Assembly (NCBI GenBank): GCA_963747735.1
Contig: CAVVGE010000006.1
Span: 372,001 to 436,000 of the forward strand
Source: AP-15 sp963747735
GTDB taxonomy: Bacteria; Pseudomonadota; Alphaproteobacteria; ATCC43930; CGMCC-115725
Direction of reading: 5' to 3'
DNA: 64,000 bases
A program made the translations under genes and the position numbers. Below are positions 7,916-16,602 of the stretch, piece by piece (within the stretch, counting starts at the first letter, position 1; every line of letters starts with the position of its first letter). The notes under the pieces are model-generated. The model was not told the origin of the DNA. It saw nothing but the letters and a program-made list of their open reading frames with translations, and searched no databases.

Positions 7916-8998
7916 ATGGTCAGCCCCTATCGGCCGTTGCCGCCGCTCGGGACCCTACGCACTTTCGAAGCCGTCGCCCGGCACCTGTCGTTCACGATGG
8001 CGGCGAGCGACATGGCCCTGACCCAGAGTGCGGTCAGCCATCAAATCCGCGCGCTCGAAGACCATCTCGGCGCGCGCTTATTTCAGCGGCGTCATCGCGG
8101 GATCGAAATGACCGCCGAAGGTCGAATCTTTCTGGAAGGTGTGCGCGCTGGACTGGACAGCATTTTGCTGGCCACCGAGCGCATCCGAAGCCAGCACCGT
8201 GTCGGTGTTCTGACCGTCGCGGCTCCTGCGGCTTTTGCCATCTGGTGGCTCGTGCCGCGCCTGGGGCGGTTCGCCGCGCTTTATCCCGACATCGAGGTCA
8301 GGATAGCGACCATCGACGGACGCGAACCCGATCTCCTCCGCGACGGGATCGACGTGGCTATCGTGAAACGACCGGCCAAGGAGGCGGCGCGTAATCCGCT
8401 CGAAATGCCATTGTTGAGCGAGATCGTGTTTCCGGTATGCTCGCCATCGCTCCTCAATGGCGCGTCATCGCTTCGCAGCCCCTCGGATTTGGCGCGGCAT
8501 CCCTTGATCGAATGCGACGCCGCAGAGACCGAGGACAGCGAGTTCTGCTGGTCTACCTGGTTGCCGCGCCTCGGCCTCGACCGAGCGCCGCCACCCCGTC
8601 TGCTGCGGTTCAGCCAATTTGGTCCGGCACTGTCAGCGGCGGTCGATGGACTCGGTATCGCCCTTGGTCGATCCCCGATGGTCGATGCCGAGCTCGCCGC
8701 CGGCAGGCTCATTCGGCCATTCCCCAAGCGCGTTGTATCCAGGGCGTCGAACGTATTTGCCCTGGCCTGGCGCGACCCCCGCGCCGCTCGGGAAGACCAG
8801 CGGACCGCCGCCTTCCGCGAGTTTGCGTTGGATGAGGCATGCGGCTGCGAGCTTGCTGCCGGCCCATGCGGGATGCCCAGCTCGGAGCGGGATTCCCGCA
8901 CGCAGGTAGACTGGATGGCGGGGAGAGCGACCCGGCGCAGAATGACAAGCCAACGCGACTTCCAAGTTGTCCCCGGGACGGCAGCAGCGGCGAGTTGA
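7916..8998 (+). CDS. LysR-family transcriptional regulator (GcvA-like)
   Basis: Residues 1-65 form the winged helix-turn-helix: 'LRTFEAVARHLSFTMAASDM', 'ALTQSAVSHQIRALEDHLGA', 'LFQR'. The substrate-binding domain follows ('VLTVAAPAAFAIWWLVPRL', 'RDGIDVAIVKRP', 'VDGLGIALGRSPMVDAELAAGRLIRPF') as in the GcvA branch. The usual end of the family is near 'RTAAFREFALDEA'; here about 60 further residues continue without similarity, so a stop has probably been lost or replaced. It faces the MFS exporter, its likely target. Confidence 0.9.
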   Translation: MVSPYRPLPPLGTLRTFEAVARHLSFTMAASDMALTQSAVSHQIRALEDHLGARLFQRRHRGIEMTAEGRIFLEGVRAGLDSILLATERIRSQHRVGVLTVAAPAAFAIWWLVPRLGRFAALYPDIEVRIATIDGREPDLLRDGIDVAIVKRPAKEAARNPLEMPLLSEIVFPVCSPSLLNGASSLRSPSDLARHPLIECDAAETEDSEFCWSTWLPRLGLDRAPPPRLLRFSQFGPALSAAVDGLGIALGRSPMVDAELAAGRLIRPFPKRVVSRASNVFALAWRDPRAAREDQRTAAFREFALDEACGCELAAGPCGMPSSERDSRTQVDWMAGRATRRRMTSQRDFQVVPGTAAAAS

Positions 8999-9208
8999 CC
9001 CCACCGGCTTCCTCGAGCCGGTCGCGGTCGGGAATGTACTCGACTTTTTCGGTGGCGCAGCGGGTGCGCCGGGTTGGGGCGCAGGCTATCGGGTGATCGC
9101 CCTCGGTTCCGCCGCCGCTGGCCGGGCGGCATGGCGAACAGCAGCGGCCTTGGGTATAAAGGGGCATAATCGGAACATTCCGTTCCTACCAAGGCAGGGC
9201 GCGGCTCA

Positions 9209-10165
9209 GTGATCCAGCATCAAGAAACACTCCGCAAATCGGTCGCGATGCTCGCGCCCATCACTCAATTGGTCCGCTGCGAGGAAGATCGCCTCGAAGG
9301 CTACCTCGCACAGGTAGCACGGCGCGACCAGCAGCCGACTTACGACCCGACACTAACCGATGTTGGGGACATTGACGCTCGTATTGCCTTCGTCCTGTTG
9401 CGCGACGCGACGAATTTCGGCTCGGGCTGGCACCCGCATCTCAGAAAGCTGCCCGGTCTCTCCGGCGCACGGACGACAGGAACATTGCTCGCACGGCACA
9501 TCGCCGAATGCGGCGCGCCGAGCGCGGAGTGGCTTTGCGCGGTCCGGCCGGAGAATTGCGCAACGATTTTCCAGCAATCGATGACACCACCCGTAGATGA
9601 GCTGATGTCGCTGTTTGCGACGGCATGGCGGCAACTCGGCGGGGTGCTCCGCGATGAGCACAATGGTCGCTACAGCGGCCTCGTCGCCACGGCGAACGGC
9701 TCAGCCGTGGCACTCACGGACATCCTCTCGCGCATCGGCTACTTCTCGGACGTGTATGAACACCAAGACCTGATGTTTCCGTTCCTCAAACGCGCGCAAC
9801 TGGCCTGTTACGACCTCTCGCTTTCCTGCCCAAGCAGCGAGCCATGCCGGTTCTTCGACCTGGAGCGGTTGACGATCTTTGCAGATAACCTCGTGCCCCA
9901 CGTCCTTAAGGTCGATGGCGTGCTGAATTTCGACGCCGACCTCGAGAGAAGAATAGAGGCTGGCGAGACCCTTTCCGCCGGATCGGTCGAGGAGATCGAA
10001 ATTCGAGCGATGGCTGTCTATGCGACCGAGCGCTTGGCCGTATTGGCGACCGAACGCGGCGACCCCGTGATGCCGCTGCGGCTTTCCGATTGGTTGTGGA
10101 ATCGAGGACAATCGCCCCACTACAAGGCACAACCTCGGCCACGGGTCCGGACAGTGCACTACTGA
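9209..10165 (+). CDS. Queuosine salvage protein (Qng1/DUF2419 family)
   Basis: 318 residues covering the whole family. Diagnostic segments: 'DATNFGSGWHPHLRKLPGLSG', 'YEHQDLMFPFLKRAQL', 'FFDLERLTIFADNLVPHVLKVDGVL', and the C-terminal 'LWNRGQSPHYKAQPRPRVRTV'. In eukaryotes and some bacteria these proteins are nucleosidases that release queuine from queuosine 5'-monophosphate so the base can be reused for tRNA modification. I see no tgt or que genes nearby. It stands alone on the plus strand with a strong hairpin downstream. The start ATG follows the stop-rich end of the region after LysR; no alternative start is needed. Confidence 0.88.
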   Translation: MIQHQETLRKSVAMLAPITQLVRCEEDRLEGYLAQVARRDQQPTYDPTLTDVGDIDARIAFVLLRDATNFGSGWHPHLRKLPGLSGARTTGTLLARHIAECGAPSAEWLCAVRPENCATIFQQSMTPPVDELMSLFATAWRQLGGVLRDEHNGRYSGLVATANGSAVALTDILSRIGYFSDVYEHQDLMFPFLKRAQLACYDLSLSCPSSEPCRFFDLERLTIFADNLVPHVLKVDGVLNFDADLERRIEAGETLSAGSVEEIEIRAMAVYATERLAVLATERGDPVMPLRLSDWLWNRGQSPHYKAQPRPRVRTVHY

Positions 10166-10296
10166 CGTAATCGCCTGCTGGCGCGAAGGAATCGGTCCGG
10201 CAACAGGAATGGCCTTCATGCTGGCGACGAGGCGCGACCGGATTCCCGGCGATGGTCGCGGTCTGGGCGCTGGCAAAGCCCGTGCGTTCGCCCCCC

Positions 10297-10327
10297 TTTC
10301 GAGGAGCCGTTTATCGGCTCCTCGAAA
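10297..10327. terminator. Bidirectional terminator-like hairpin
   Basis: A perfect 13-base inverted repeat (TTTCGAGGAGCCG / CGGCTCCTCGAAA) with loop TTTAT lies between two convergent genes, the queuosine-salvage gene and the small lipoprotein gene. The flanking T/A triplets fit a bidirectional intrinsic terminator, although the U tract is short. Confidence 0.7.
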
Positions 10328-10351
10328 TCATTGCTGCCGCTCCCCTGGCGT

Positions 10352-10726
10352 TCAAGGCCAGCCCCAGGGTCCGAAATCCCAGGCTTCCTGGTTCATGATT
10401 GCCGTCATCTGGGCCTCGTCGGCGAGCTGCTTGGCGAACATTTCCTGTCGGTAAGCGTCCCAATTCTGCTGGGTGCCGAAATAGACGCAGCGGCACACCA
10501 GCGGGTCGGAATAGAGATAGACCAGGGCGCCGTTGACCGGGCGGGTGACAAACCGGTGCGGCGGCAGGCGCTTCATCGCTGCGAGCCGTTGCGGCGTGTC
10601 CGCGGTCCTGATCTGAAATCCGGCCGCCGCGAGCAGATCCTCCTTTTGTCCGACCTGCTGCGACGGGCTCGCGCAGCCGCCGATGCCCAATATCAGCACC
10701 GCGACCGCCCAGCGAAGCTTTGACAC
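10352..10726 (-). CDS. Small predicted lipoprotein
   Basis: 124 residues from GTG 10726, chosen because a GGGAGG ribosome binding site lies just upstream and because it gives a lipoprotein signal: positive residues, hydrophobic 'WAVAVLILGIGG' and a lipobox ending in Cys (GIGGC, about residue 18). The mature part includes 'RTADTPQRLAAMKRLPPHRF', a 'YLYSDPLVCRCVYFG' segment and a W-rich end ('EAWDFGPWGWP'). The body resembles small envelope lipoproteins widespread in Proteobacteria; function unknown. Confidence 0.72.
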   Translation of the reverse strand: MSKLRWAVAVLILGIGGCASPSQQVGQKEDLLAAAGFQIRTADTPQRLAAMKRLPPHRFVTRPVNGALVYLYSDPLVCRCVYFGTQQNWDAYRQEMFAKQLADEAQMTAIMNQEAWDFGPWGWP

Positions 10727-10742
10727 AGCGACCTCCCCAGGC

Positions 10743-10967
10743 TCAGATGCTGCGGGCGGCAAGGCGCCGGCGACGGGCGCGCATATAGGAATTCCCGCCG
10801 CCATGGATCGGACTGGATGCGGCTGTGGCCGGGATCGGCGGCCTCGGCAGATCGGCCGGCCCTGAGATCCGGGGGGGCGCCGCTCGCTCGGCTGCATAGC
10901 GTCTGGCGAAATCATCGTCGGTAAAGGCGAACCCGGCCTCGTCGCATCCGCTGGTGTCTGCCGGCAT
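10743..10967 (-). CDS. Hypothetical small basic protein
   Basis: 74 residues from ATG 10967 (MPADTSGCDEAGFAF...), with a GGAGGA sequence about 14 bases upstream. Middle is proline- and alanine-rich; the C-terminus ends 'RARRRRLAARSI'. No recognised domain. It lies just upstream of the lipoprotein gene on the same strand, 16 bases away, so the two could be cotranscribed. The call is tentative and rests on position, ribosome binding site and a non-overlapping frame. Confidence 0.42.
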   Translation of the reverse strand: MPADTSGCDEAGFAFTDDDFARRYAAERAAPPRISGPADLPRPPIPATAASSPIHGGGNSYMRARRRRLAARSI

Positions 10968-11122
10968 GCTGGCTGTTTCCTCCGTTTCGTATCTGGCGGC
11001 GAGTATTGCACAGCGCTTACGTCCCGACCACGCAAACCGGCCTGCGGGCGCGGTTGACACTGCCGGCGACGCGCGGTCATGGTGCGCCTCGTCCCGATCG
11101 CTTCAGCCGCTCCGGAACAGCC

Positions 11123-11980
11123 ATGACCGACGCCGATCTCGCCGCCGCCATCGACGATGCTTGGGAGGGCCGCGACCGGATCGGGCCGACCACGCGCGGA
11201 GCCGCGCGCGACGCGGTCGAGGCGGCGCTCGACGGTCTCGACGAGGGCAAGCTGCGCGTCGCCGAAAGGACGGGCGGCGCCTGGCAGGTCCATCAATGGC
11301 TGAAAAAGGCGGTATTGCTGTCGTTCCGCCTCAACGACATGGTTGAGATCCCGGGCGGCCCGACCGATCCCGAGCGCGGGGCCTCACGGTGGTGGGACAA
11401 GGTGCCGTCGAAATTCGCCGGCTGGTCGGCAAACCGCTTTCGCGACGCCGGATTTCGCGCGGTGCCGGGTGCCATCGTGCGGCGCTCGGCCTATATCGCG
11501 CCGAACGTCGTCTTGATGCCGAGCTTTGTCAATGTCGGCGCCCATGTCGGCGCCAACACGATGGTCGATACCTGGGCGACGGTCGGCTCCTGCGCCCAGA
11601 TCGGCCGGAATTGCCATCTGTCGGGCGGGGTCGGGATCGGCGGCGTGCTCGAGCCGTTGCAGGCCGAGCCGGTCATCATCGAGGACAATTGCTTTATCGG
11701 CGCGCGCAGCGAGGTGGTCGAAGGGGTCGTCGTCGAGGAAGGCTCGGTCCTGGCGATGGGCACCTTTATCAGCGCCACGACGCGCATCGTCGACCGCAAC
11801 ACCGGGCAGATCCATATCGGCCGCGTGCCGGCCTATTCGGTCGTGGTGCCGGGCTCGTTCCCGGGCAAGCCCCTGCCCGATGGCCGCCCCGGCCCCAGCC
11901 TCTATTGCGCCGTCATCGTCAAAACAGTCGACGAGCAGACCCGGGCCAAGACCGCAATCAACGAATTGCTGCGCGAATGA
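11123..11980 (+). CDS. dapD: 2,3,4,5-tetrahydropyridine-2,6-dicarboxylate N-succinyltransferase
   Basis: DapD transfers succinate from succinyl-CoA in the succinylase branch of lysine/diaminopimelate synthesis. The protein (285 residues from ATG 11123, MTDADLAAAIDDAW) has the N-terminal helical domain and the left-handed beta-helix hexapeptide repeats ('PNVVLMPSFVNVGAHVGANT', 'CHLSGGVGIGGVLEPLQAEP', 'CFIGARSEVVEGV'). An upstream in-frame ATG at 11006 adds residues without family similarity. The stop codon overlaps the dapE start (ATGA), so both genes form a coupled pair. Confidence 0.97.
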   Translation: MTDADLAAAIDDAWEGRDRIGPTTRGAARDAVEAALDGLDEGKLRVAERTGGAWQVHQWLKKAVLLSFRLNDMVEIPGGPTDPERGASRWWDKVPSKFAGWSANRFRDAGFRAVPGAIVRRSAYIAPNVVLMPSFVNVGAHVGANTMVDTWATVGSCAQIGRNCHLSGGVGIGGVLEPLQAEPVIIEDNCFIGARSEVVEGVVVEEGSVLAMGTFISATTRIVDRNTGQIHIGRVPAYSVVVPGSFPGKPLPDGRPGPSLYCAVIVKTVDEQTRAKTAINELLRE

Positions 11981-13134
11981 GGAACGAGCCCCTCGATCCG
12001 GCGATCCTCGCCGCCGAGCTGATCCGCCGGCCGAGCGTCACGCCCAAGGACGAGGGCGCTCTCGATATCGTCGCCGGCGCGCTCGAAAGGCTGGAGTTCA
12101 CCTGCCACCGGCTCGCTTTTGGCGACGGCGCCGAGCGCATCTCGAACCTCTACGCCCGCCGCGGCACCGGCCGGCCCAATCTGTGCTTTGCCGGCCATAC
12201 CGACGTGGTGCCGCCCGGGGCGCCGGAAGCCTGGTCGTTCGCGCCTTTTTCCGGGCTGCTGCGCGACGGCGAGCTGTGCGGCCGGGGTGCCGTCGACATG
12301 AAGGGGGCGATCGCCGCCTTTATCTGCGCCGCCGAGCGGTTTCTCGCCGCGCAGGGGCCGGATTTCGGCGGCTCGATCAGCCTCCTGATCACCGGCGACG
12401 AAGAGGGAGCAGCCCGCAACGGCACCCGCGCCGTGCTCGAATGGCTCGCCAGCCGCAGCGAGGCGCTGGACGCCTGCATTGTCGGCGAGCCGACCAGCGC
12501 CGCCCAGCTCGGCGACATGGTCAAGATCGGCCGGCGCGGCAGCCTCGTCGGGCGGCTCACGGTCGAGGGTGTGCAGGGCCACACCGCCTATCCGCACCTT
12601 GCCGACAACGCCGCCCACCGCCTCGTCGCGATGCTGCATGCGCTGACCGTCGCCGAGCTCGACCGCGGCACTGAGCATTTCCAGCCTTCGACATTGCAGG
12701 TCTCGACGATCGACATCGGCAACCCGGCTTCGAATGTGATCCCCGGCACGGCGCGGGCGACCCTCAACATCCGATTTAACGACCAGTGGACCGGCGAAAA
12801 GCTCAAAGGGTGGATCGCCGAGCACCTCGACCGGGCCGGCGGGCGCTATGCGCTCGATGTCTCGGTCAGCGGCGAAGCGTTTCTCGTCCCGCCCGGCATC
12901 GTCAGCGAAACCCTGTCGGCGGCGATCCGGCGGGTGACCGGAAAGACACCTGAGCTATCCACCACCGGCGGCACCTCGGATGCGCGCTTTATCCAGGCCT
13001 GTTGCCCGCTCGCCGAATTCGGCCTCGTCGGCCAGACCATGCACAAGGTCGACGAGCGGGTCGATGTTGCCGACCTCATCGGGCTCACCGAGATCTACCG
13101 CACCTTTCTCGACCTCTACTTCGACCACCCCTGA
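11977..13134 (+). CDS. dapE: Succinyl-diaminopimelate desuccinylase
   Basis: A 385-residue M20 metallopeptidase-fold enzyme removing succinate from N-succinyl-LL-diaminopimelate, two steps after DapD. Metal ligands are in 'FAGHTDVVPPG' (His and the following Asp), 'GRGAVDMKGAIAAF', 'ITGDEEGAARNGT' (catalytic Glu pair) and the C-terminal 'VGQTMHKVDE'. The dimerisation domain is in the middle. The ATG overlaps the dapD stop codon, indicating translational coupling. Confidence 0.97.
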   Translation: MRNEPLDPAILAAELIRRPSVTPKDEGALDIVAGALERLEFTCHRLAFGDGAERISNLYARRGTGRPNLCFAGHTDVVPPGAPEAWSFAPFSGLLRDGELCGRGAVDMKGAIAAFICAAERFLAAQGPDFGGSISLLITGDEEGAARNGTRAVLEWLASRSEALDACIVGEPTSAAQLGDMVKIGRRGSLVGRLTVEGVQGHTAYPHLADNAAHRLVAMLHALTVAELDRGTEHFQPSTLQVSTIDIGNPASNVIPGTARATLNIRFNDQWTGEKLKGWIAEHLDRAGGRYALDVSVSGEAFLVPPGIVSETLSAAIRRVTGKTPELSTTGGTSDARFIQACCPLAEFGLVGQTMHKVDERVDVADLIGLTEIYRTFLDLYFDHP

Positions 13135-13149
13135 ACCGGAAGGAGCGCG

Positions 13150-13725
13150 GTGACCCGGGTGGCATGGGCGGAATTGCGGCTGGCGCTCGCCGGCAGCCTC
13201 AGGCTGGCGCGCGGCGACCGCGGCGGCCTCGACTGTTTCGACCGCTCGCTCGACGGATTTTGGCGCTCGTTTCGCGCCGCGGTCATCGTCTATCCGCTCT
13301 ATCTGCTGCTGCTGACGATGCGGGTCAGCATCGCCCAATGGCAGACGGCCGGCGGCTACAGCATCGTCGCCATCGAAACCATCGGCTATGTCATCTCCTG
13401 GGTCGCATTTCCGCTGGTCATGCTCAGCGTCACCCGATGGCTCGGCCGCTCCCACCGGTTTTTCGATTTTATGGTGCCGTATAATTGGTGCCAGGTGCCG
13501 CAGAGCGTGTTGTTCGTGCTGATCGGTCTCGAATCCGAAAGCGGCATGTTCGGCGCTCCGGCGGCGCGGGCGATCGAGTTTGCCGGCGCCATCGCGGTCC
13601 TCGTCTACGAATGGTTTATCGCGCGGGTGGCGCTCGATGTGACCCGTTCGGCCGCCGTTCTCGTCGTGCTCGTCGATTTGGCGCTCGGCGCGCTGATCAA
13701 CCGCGCTGCGCTGAACCTTTATTGA
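13150..13725 (+). CDS. Conserved multi-pass membrane protein of unknown function
   Basis: 191 residues starting at GTG 13150 after a GGAAGGAGC ribosome binding site. Four to five hydrophobic helices are evident, including 'AAVIVYPLYLLLLTM' and 'AAVLVVLVDLALGALIN'. A segment 'FFDFMVPYNWCQVPQSVLFV' between helices stands out. No enzymatic motif. It sits 15 bases after dapE and 11 before exoD, so it belongs to the dap operon by position, a placement I recall from other alphaproteobacteria. Confidence 0.75.
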   Translation: MTRVAWAELRLALAGSLRLARGDRGGLDCFDRSLDGFWRSFRAAVIVYPLYLLLLTMRVSIAQWQTAGGYSIVAIETIGYVISWVAFPLVMLSVTRWLGRSHRFFDFMVPYNWCQVPQSVLFVLIGLESESGMFGAPAARAIEFAGAIAVLVYEWFIARVALDVTRSAAVLVVLVDLALGALINRAALNLY

Positions 13726-13736
13726 GGGACGAGCGG

Positions 13737-14355
13737 ATGGCGGTCGAGCCCGCAGCGAGGGCGTCGGCGCTGCTCTGGGCGCTGGCCGAACGGGCGCCGG
13801 AAAGCATCAGCCTCGGCGCTATCGCCGCCGCGCTCGAAGACCGCGGGTTTGGCATCGCCATCTTGTGCCTGGCGCTGCCGAATGCGCTGCCGGGGCCGTA
13901 TATTCCGGGGCTGTCTGCGGTTTTGGGTCTGCCGATCGTATGGCTCGGCTGGCAGCTGGCGCTCGGCCGCGACCATCCGCAGCTGCCGTCATGGCTGCAG
14001 CGCCGCTCGCTCAGCCGCGGCCGCTTTGTCGGGTTTGTCGCGCGCGCCGTGCCGTTCCTCGATGCGCCTCGAACGCTGGCTCGTGCCGCGCCAGGGCTGG
14101 CTCACGCAAGCGCCGGGGCAGCGCGTGCCGGGGCTGGCGCTGGTTTTTTATGGGCTGGTGCTGATGCTGCCGGTGCCGTTCGGCAATCTGCCGGTCGGGT
14201 TCGCGATCGCGGTCCTCGCGCTCGGCCTGATCGAGCAGGACAATCGCGCGCTCGGCTGGGGTCTGGCGCTTGGCGCTGCGGCGTGCCTGTGGACCGCGGC
14301 ATTGGTTGCCATCGGGGTCGCCGCAGCGGGACGCCTCCTGCCTTATTTCAAATAG
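13737..14355 (+). pseudogene. exoD: ExoD-family exopolysaccharide synthesis protein with one-base insertion
   Basis: Starts MAVEPAARASALLWALAERA. The first part shows the ExoD pattern 'DRGFGIAILCLALPNALPGP' and 'GLSAVLGLPIVWLGWQLALG'. Near 14060 the similarity jumps to another frame ('RLERWLVPRQGWLTQAPGQR', 'LMLPVPFGNLPVGFAIAVLA'), ending at TAG 14353-14355. Removing a single base near 14060 gives a continuous 205-residue protein of normal length. ExoD proteins are membrane proteins linked to exopolysaccharide production. The last 13 bases overlap truA, tail to tail. Confidence 0.82.
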
Positions 14356-15086
14356 TCGATCGCGACGAGGTAAAGCCCTTGTGGCGGCGCGGTCGGGCCG
14401 CCGGCGCGGCGGTCGCGGGCGGCGAGCGCGCGCGCGACATCGTCGGCTCGCCACCGGCCGAGACCGACCAATTCGAGCGTGCCCACCATGTTGCGGACCT
14501 GATGGTGCAGAAAAGAGCGGGCCCGCGCCTCGATCCTGATCTCGTCGCCCGCGCGGCTCACCTCGAGCGCATCGAGCGTTTTTACCGGCGATTTTGCCTG
14601 GCACAAGGAATCGCGAAAGGTCGAGAAATCGTGATGGCCGACGAGCTGGCGCGCCCCCTCGTGCATCGCCTCGGCAGCGAGCGGCGGCGCCACCTGCCAG
14701 ACCCGGCCGCGATCGACGGTCGGCGGCGCCCGCCGGTTGAGGATGCGATAGCGGTAAACCCGGCGGATGGCCGAAAGCCGCGCATCGAAACCGGCAGGCG
14801 CCGGCTCGGCCGCAAGCACGCTGACCGCCGCCGGCCGCAGGTGATAATTGACCGCGCTGCGGATCACCTCGCACGGCATTTCACGCGATAAATCGATATG
14901 CGCGGTCTGGCCGAGCGCATGCACGCCGGCATCGGTCCGGCCGCCGCCGTAAACCGTGACGCGCTCGCCGCAAAAGCGCGTGATCGCGGCTTCGAGCGCC
15001 GCCTGCACCGAAGGCCCGTTCTTCTGGCGCTGCCAGCCGACGAGCCCGGCGCCGTCATATTCGATCGTCAGCTTGTAGCGAGGCAC
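14343..15086 (-). CDS. truA: tRNA pseudouridine(38-40) synthase
   Basis: 247 residues. The catalytic Asp lies in 'GGRTDAGVHALGQTAHID' (near residue 52). Other TruA segments: 'RYKLTIEYDGAGLVGWQRQ', 'LVGHHDFSTFRDS', 'SFLHHQVRNMVGTLELVGLG'. TruA isomerises uridines at positions 38-40 of the anticodon arm. Its start overlaps the end of fmt by 19 bases, so def-fmt-truA is probably one transcript. Confidence 0.96.
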   Translation of the reverse strand: MPRYKLTIEYDGAGLVGWQRQKNGPSVQAALEAAITRFCGERVTVYGGGRTDAGVHALGQTAHIDLSREMPCEVIRSAVNYHLRPAAVSVLAAEPAPAGFDARLSAIRRVYRYRILNRRAPPTVDRGRVWQVAPPLAAEAMHEGARQLVGHHDFSTFRDSLCQAKSPVKTLDALEVSRAGDEIRIEARARSFLHHQVRNMVGTLELVGLGRWRADDVARALAARDRRAGGPTAPPQGLYLVAIDYLK

Positions 15087-16006
15087 GCCAGCATCGCCCC
15101 TTCAGAGATCGGGAAGCCACGCAGAAAAGCGGCGGCATCGAGCGCAGCTCGGCCGGCGCGCTGCAATCGCAATGGGCACAGCATGCCCTCGCCGCAAGCG
15201 ATCGACAGCCGCGCGTCGAGCACGCTGCCCGGAGGCCGCGTCGATGTTTCCGGGAGGGCGGCGGCGGAGAGCACCCGGATGCGTTCGCCGGCATGCTCGA
15301 AAAAGGCGCCGGGCCACGGGTCGAAGGCACGCACCCGCCTTTCGAGAGCGATCGCCGGGAGCCGCCAATCAAGCCGGCCCTCCTCGCGAGCGACCTTTCG
15401 CGCATAGCTCACCCCTTCCTGCGGCTGCGGGTATGCAGTGAGCCGGCCCTGCGCGGCCGCTTCCAAAGCGGCGACGATCAGGCGGGCGCCGAGCGATGCG
15501 AGGTCGGCCGAAAGGCCGGTGGCGGTGGCGTCGGGGCCGATCGGCAGCGCCTCTTGCAGCAGGATCGGGCCGGTGTCGAGCCCCTCCTCCATGCGCATGA
15601 TGGTGATCCCGGTCTCGCGGTCGCCGGCGAGCAGCGCGCGCTGGATCGGGGCGGCACCGCGCCAGCGCGGCAGCAGCGAGGCGTGGACGTTGAAGCTGCC
15701 GAGCCGCGGCACATCCAGCATCGCCGCCGGCAGGAGCAACCCGTAGGCCGCGACCACCACGGCGTCGGCGCCGAGCGCTGCGAATGCCGCCGGTTCGCCG
15801 GGACCGCGCAGGCTTTGCGGCGTGCGCACCGCGAGGCCATGCCGCTCGGCATACAGTTGCACCGGCGAGCCCTGTGGGCGCTGGCCGCGGCCACGCGGGC
15901 GCGGCGGCTGGGAATAGACAGCGACGATATGGTGGGGCGCGTCGAAGAGGGCAGCCAGGATCGTCGCAGCAAATTCGGGCGTGCCCATAAACACGAGGTC
16001 GAGCAC
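15068..16006 (-). CDS. fmt: Methionyl-tRNA formyltransferase
   Basis: 312 residues. The formyl-transfer domain has 'LVFMGTPEFAATIL', the catalytic Asn/His/Asp set in 'FNVHASLLPRWRGAAPIQRA' and 'MRMEEGLDTGPIL'; a C-terminal tRNA-binding OB-like domain follows. The enzyme uses 10-formyl-THF to make the initiator fMet-tRNA. def lies 15 bases upstream, so the formyl group donor and its remover are made together. Confidence 0.97.
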   Translation of the reverse strand: MLDLVFMGTPEFAATILAALFDAPHHIVAVYSQPPRPRGRGQRPQGSPVQLYAERHGLAVRTPQSLRGPGEPAAFAALGADAVVVAAYGLLLPAAMLDVPRLGSFNVHASLLPRWRGAAPIQRALLAGDRETGITIMRMEEGLDTGPILLQEALPIGPDATATGLSADLASLGARLIVAALEAAAQGRLTAYPQPQEGVSYARKVAREEGRLDWRLPAIALERRVRAFDPWPGAFFEHAGERIRVLSAAALPETSTRPPGSVLDARLSIACGEGMLCPLRLQRAGRAALDAAAFLRGFPISEGAMLACLATS

Positions 16007-16021
16007 GCGCCGCCGCCTTCT

Positions 16022-16546
16022 TCAGGCCATCGCAGGCACCCGGCTGCGCTTGGTCTTCGCCAATTTGCGCAGGATCATCCCGCGCTTCACGAGAGAGATG
16101 TGATCGACAAAGAGGACGCCGTCGAGATGCTCGATCTCATGCTGGAGACAGGTGGCGAGGAGCCCCGTGGCATGGGTCTCGCGGATCTCGTTGTCGCGGT
16201 CGAGCCAGCGCAGCCGGATCTCGGCCGGGCGGGTCACGTCGGCATAATGCTCGGGCAGCGACAGGCAGCCCTCGCTGCTGGTCGCCAATTCCGCCGAGCG
16301 CCACAGAACCTCGGGGTTGGCGAGCGCCATCGGCTGCGGCTTTTCGCCGTCGCGCGCGACATCGAGGACGATGACCCGGCTCGAAACGCCGACCTGCGGT
16401 GCGGCGAGCCCGATGCCGATCGCGCCGTACATGGTTTCGAGCATGTCGTCCATCAGACGGCGGACCTTGTCGTCGACCGCGGCGACGGGCCGCGCCTTCA
16501 ACTTGAGCCGTGGATCGGGGGCAGTGATGATCGTCAACTGGGCCAT
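16022..16546 (-). CDS. def: Peptide deformylase
   Basis: 174 residues with all three metalloenzyme motifs: 'GIGLAAPQVG', 'EGCLSLP' (metal-binding Cys) and 'QHEIEHLDGVLF' (two metal His and catalytic Glu). It removes the N-formyl group from nascent proteins. First gene of the def-fmt-truA set. Confidence 0.97.
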   Translation of the reverse strand: MAQLTIITAPDPRLKLKARPVAAVDDKVRRLMDDMLETMYGAIGIGLAAPQVGVSSRVIVLDVARDGEKPQPMALANPEVLWRSAELATSSEGCLSLPEHYADVTRPAEIRLRWLDRDNEIRETHATGLLATCLQHEIEHLDGVLFVDHISLVKRGMILRKLAKTKRSRVPAMA

Positions 16547-16602
16547 CGGACGATGATCTAGTTAGGCTGCGGCCGGCGCACCGTCAATATGACGGCAGTC
16601 TT

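Noticed and set aside
13485..14891. A 468-codon plus-strand frame covering exoD and truA
   Set aside because: The first part is out of frame with the membrane protein gene, and after about 14060 it leaves the exoD similarity and runs antisense to truA; it is a product of the exoD frameshift.
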